Positions 62,653 to 64,000 of a stretch of 64,000 nt of DNA are shown here, one piece after another. Each line of letters starts with the position of its first letter. Within the stretch, counting starts at the first letter, position 1. The DNA comes from Flavobacterium lacus (GTDB lineage Bacteria > Bacteroidota > Bacteroidia > Flavobacteriales > Flavobacteriaceae). The notes below the pieces were generated by a model that saw nothing but the letters and a program-made list of their open reading frames with translations, ran no database searches and was not told the origin of the DNA. A program made the position numbers and the translations under genes. The DNA is taken from NCBI RefSeq assembly GCF_003268815.1, contig NZ_QLSV01000001.1, positions 62,001 to 126,000 on the forward strand, written 5' to 3'.

Positions 62653-63558
62653 CTAAAATTCAAACTCCTTGCCATCCTCCGCCAAAAGTACATTTGTAAA
62701 AATAGTTTCTGCTTCTGTTTTAAACAGTTCAATGGATTCGTAACGGGTAGAGTAATGCCCAAGTACCAACTTTTTAACATTGGCTCTTAAAGCGATTGTA
62801 GCGGCTTGCTTGGCTGTTGTATGCATCGTTTTTTCAGCAAGATGAGATTCCTTTTCTAAAAAAGTAGCTTCATGATACAACACATCCACGTTTTCAATTA
62901 ATGAAATTAAATTCTCGTCATAAACCGTATCCGAACAAAAAGCATAACTTTTTTCGTGTTCGGGGTCAAAAGTAATTTCGTGATTGGGAATAATTGTTCC
63001 ATTATCTAAAGTGATATCTCCTCCGTATTTTATTTTTTGGTAGTAAACGACATCAATTCCAAGGTGTTGAATTTTATCAATGTTCAATTTTCGTTCTTTA
63101 TTTTTTTCTTGGAATAAAAATCCGTTGGTGTAAATGCGGTGTTTGAGCGGAATGGTTTTAACGATAACTTTCTCATCTTCAAACAAAACTTCGCTTTCTT
63201 TTGACTCTAATTCATGGAAATAAAGGTTGTAACCCGTAAATGAATTTCCTGCTCGTAATTGCAACAATATAATTTCTTTCACACCTTTTGGGCCGTAAAC
63301 GTGCAAATCACTTTCGCGATTAAGCAACATAAACGTAGAAATCAATCCCACCAAACCAAAAAAATGATCACCGTGTAAATGCGAAATAAAGATGTGATTG
63401 ATTTTTGAGAATTTGATTTTGTTTTTCCGCAATTGCACTTGCGTTCCTTCTCCACAATCAATCAAAAACATACGGTTTTTAATTTCTAACACTTGTGAAG
63501 TTGGATTGGTGATGGTGCGTGGTGTGGCGGCGTAACAGCCGAGGATGGTAAGTTTCAT
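62653..63558 (-). CDS. rnz: Ribonuclease Z
   Basis: A 301-aa metallo-beta-lactamase-fold tRNA 3' endonuclease that trims tRNA precursors. The metal site is FISHLHGDHFFG (near 58-69), with CSDTVYDENLI, LYHEATFL and LVLGHYSTRY further on. An exosite-like arm lies in between. It follows the STAS-like gene by exactly 35 nt made of 7-bp repeat units. Confidence 0.95.
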   Translation of the reverse strand: MKLTILGCYAATPRTITNPTSQVLEIKNRMFLIDCGEGTQVQLRKNKIKFSKINHIFISHLHGDHFFGLVGLISTFMLLNRESDLHVYGPKGVKEIILLQLRAGNSFTGYNLYFHELESKESEVLFEDEKVIVKTIPLKHRIYTNGFLFQEKNKERKLNIDKIQHLGIDVVYYQKIKYGGDITLDNGTIIPNHEITFDPEHEKSYAFCSDTVYDENLISLIENVDVLYHEATFLEKESHLAEKTMHTTAKQAATIALRANVKKLVLGHYSTRYESIELFKTEAETIFTNVLLAEDGKEFEF

Positions 63559-63593
63559 AAGGAAGTTGTCGGTTGTCGGTTATTTGTTGTCGG
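63559..63593. repeat. 7-bp minisatellite filling the gap between the STAS-like gene and rnz
   Basis: On the minus strand five 7-bp units (CCGACAA, CAAATAA, CCGACAA, CCGACAA, CTTCCTT) fill the whole spacer between the stop at 63594 and the rnz ATG at 63558. Confidence 0.75.
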
Positions 63594-63926
63594 TTAAAAA
63601 CCCAAATCACGTTCAATTTCTTCCATTTCAATAATGTCGTGGGCTTCTAATAGTGTAGGAACAACGGTTAATTTGGTTGGAACATCATTAAAATTAATAT
63701 CTTGAACCACCATGACAAATGATTTTTTTCCTTTTTTATGGGTTTTGGATAAATCATTGAACAATTGTATTTGTTTTAAATCCACATCCTTGTCTTTTGA
63801 CATATCTAAAATGAGATTCTGACTTTTAAAACTAGTATGCTGCGAAGTGACTTTTTCAAGAAAAGCTTCGCAGTCACCTTGGGTGTTTTTTAAAATGGTA
63901 GTATGTCCTTTTTGTTCGACTTTCAT
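63594..63926 (-). CDS. STAS-domain-like protein
   Basis: A 110-aa single-domain protein. The pattern of a short beta strand, NLILDMSKDKDVDLKQIQLFNDLSKTHKKGKKSFVMVVQDI and a C-terminal PTLLEAHDIIEMEEIERDLG matches STAS (anti-anti-sigma) folds. No partner kinase is adjacent. It is upstream of rnz on the same strand and probably co-transcribed. Confidence 0.7.
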   Translation of the reverse strand: MKVEQKGHTTILKNTQGDCEAFLEKVTSQHTSFKSQNLILDMSKDKDVDLKQIQLFNDLSKTHKKGKKSFVMVVQDINFNDVPTKLTVVPTLLEAHDIIEMEEIERDLGF

Positions 63927-63934
63927 GTATTTTA

Positions 63935-63972
63935 AGGTGCTGAGGTACTAAGGTTCTGAGGCTCTAAGTTAC
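63935..63972. repeat. 8-bp minisatellite upstream of the STAS-like gene
   Basis: AGGTGCTG, AGGTACTA, AGGTTCTG, AGGCTCTA, AGTTAC, starting 9 nt from the gene's start codon. It resembles, in inverted orientation, the CTCAG repeat at 43150-43180. Confidence 0.65.
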
Positions 63973-64000
63973 AAAAAATTATTTAATTTTAGAAGCCAAA

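Overview
The window looks like a chromosomal segment of a Flavobacterium-type member of the Bacteroidota. The DNA is AT-rich. Most transcription units are preceded by the Bacteroidota -7 box TAnnTTTG, and Shine-Dalgarno sequences are scarce. Lineage-typical proteins include a T9SS type A sorting-domain protein, a TonB-dependent receptor paired with a DUF4249 lipoprotein, a hybrid two-component sensor with a C-terminal AraC domain, a cyclophilin-FKBP fusion and a monomeric isocitrate dehydrogenase. I saw no tRNA, rRNA, CRISPR array, transposase or phage structural gene.

Layout. 0-6.4 kb: partial NhaD antiporter, panB, an RluA-type pseudouridine synthase, an outer-membrane protein, an aldehyde dehydrogenase and a membrane protein. 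6.46-7.84 kb: a lone protein with a HEPN-like RNxxxH motif, between inverted 10-bp repeats. 7.9-9.15 kb: sucC. 9.2-10.9 kb: an accessory patch with a dispersed 220-bp repeat, two orphan genes and a long imperfect palindrome resembling an integron-cassette recombination site. 10.9-20.2 kb: lysA, alkaline phosphatase, proline dehydrogenase, aroB, a polyamine pair (arginine decarboxylase and deoxyhypusine-synthase-like) and birA. 20.2-25.9 kb: rsfS-ftsH, then a tight LUD-cdsA-psd-ACBP-SOD operon. 26.7-34.1 kb: fused PPIase, trmD, a HipA-like/DUF3037 pair, an oxidoreductase, rplS and icd.

34.4-41.0 kb: an ECF sigma factor gene sits 2 nt ahead of an unusual chimera (anti-sigma-like N terminus, membrane segment, carboxypeptidase-regulatory domain, TonB plug, VWA domain). 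A TonB receptor/DUF4249 pair follows. 41.2-43.1 kb: thiamine pyrophosphokinase, rlmF and a toxin-less antitoxin-like gene.

43.2-50.1 kb is the most unusual region. An intact uvrB is preceded by a very AT-rich HD-domain/GHKL-ATPase gene and followed by an AT-rich outer-membrane-protein gene. Outside these two genes lie fragments of the start (25 bp identical) and the end (80 bp, about 86% identical) of uvrB. Accessory DNA has therefore entered at both ends of this DNA-repair gene. A HEPN-like gene lies just beyond. The HD/GHKL and HEPN-like genes are candidate defence or conflict genes; this is inference.

50.2-57.1 kb: a DinB-like protein and a hybrid two-component regulator. The regulator is followed by a likely target operon (52-aa protein, YadA-head-repeat surface protein, lipoprotein). 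TGTTACA repeats precede both the regulator gene and the operon. 57.2-64.0 kb: Hsp20, a T9SS cargo protein, a structured leader ahead of two overlapping small membrane proteins, a DoxX-like pair, a TerB-like protein, an esterase, ribonuclease Z and a STAS-like protein.

Two repeat themes recur. A roughly 220-bp intergenic repeat is present in three copies. Degenerate 7-8-bp minisatellites lie against stop or start codons at six places.
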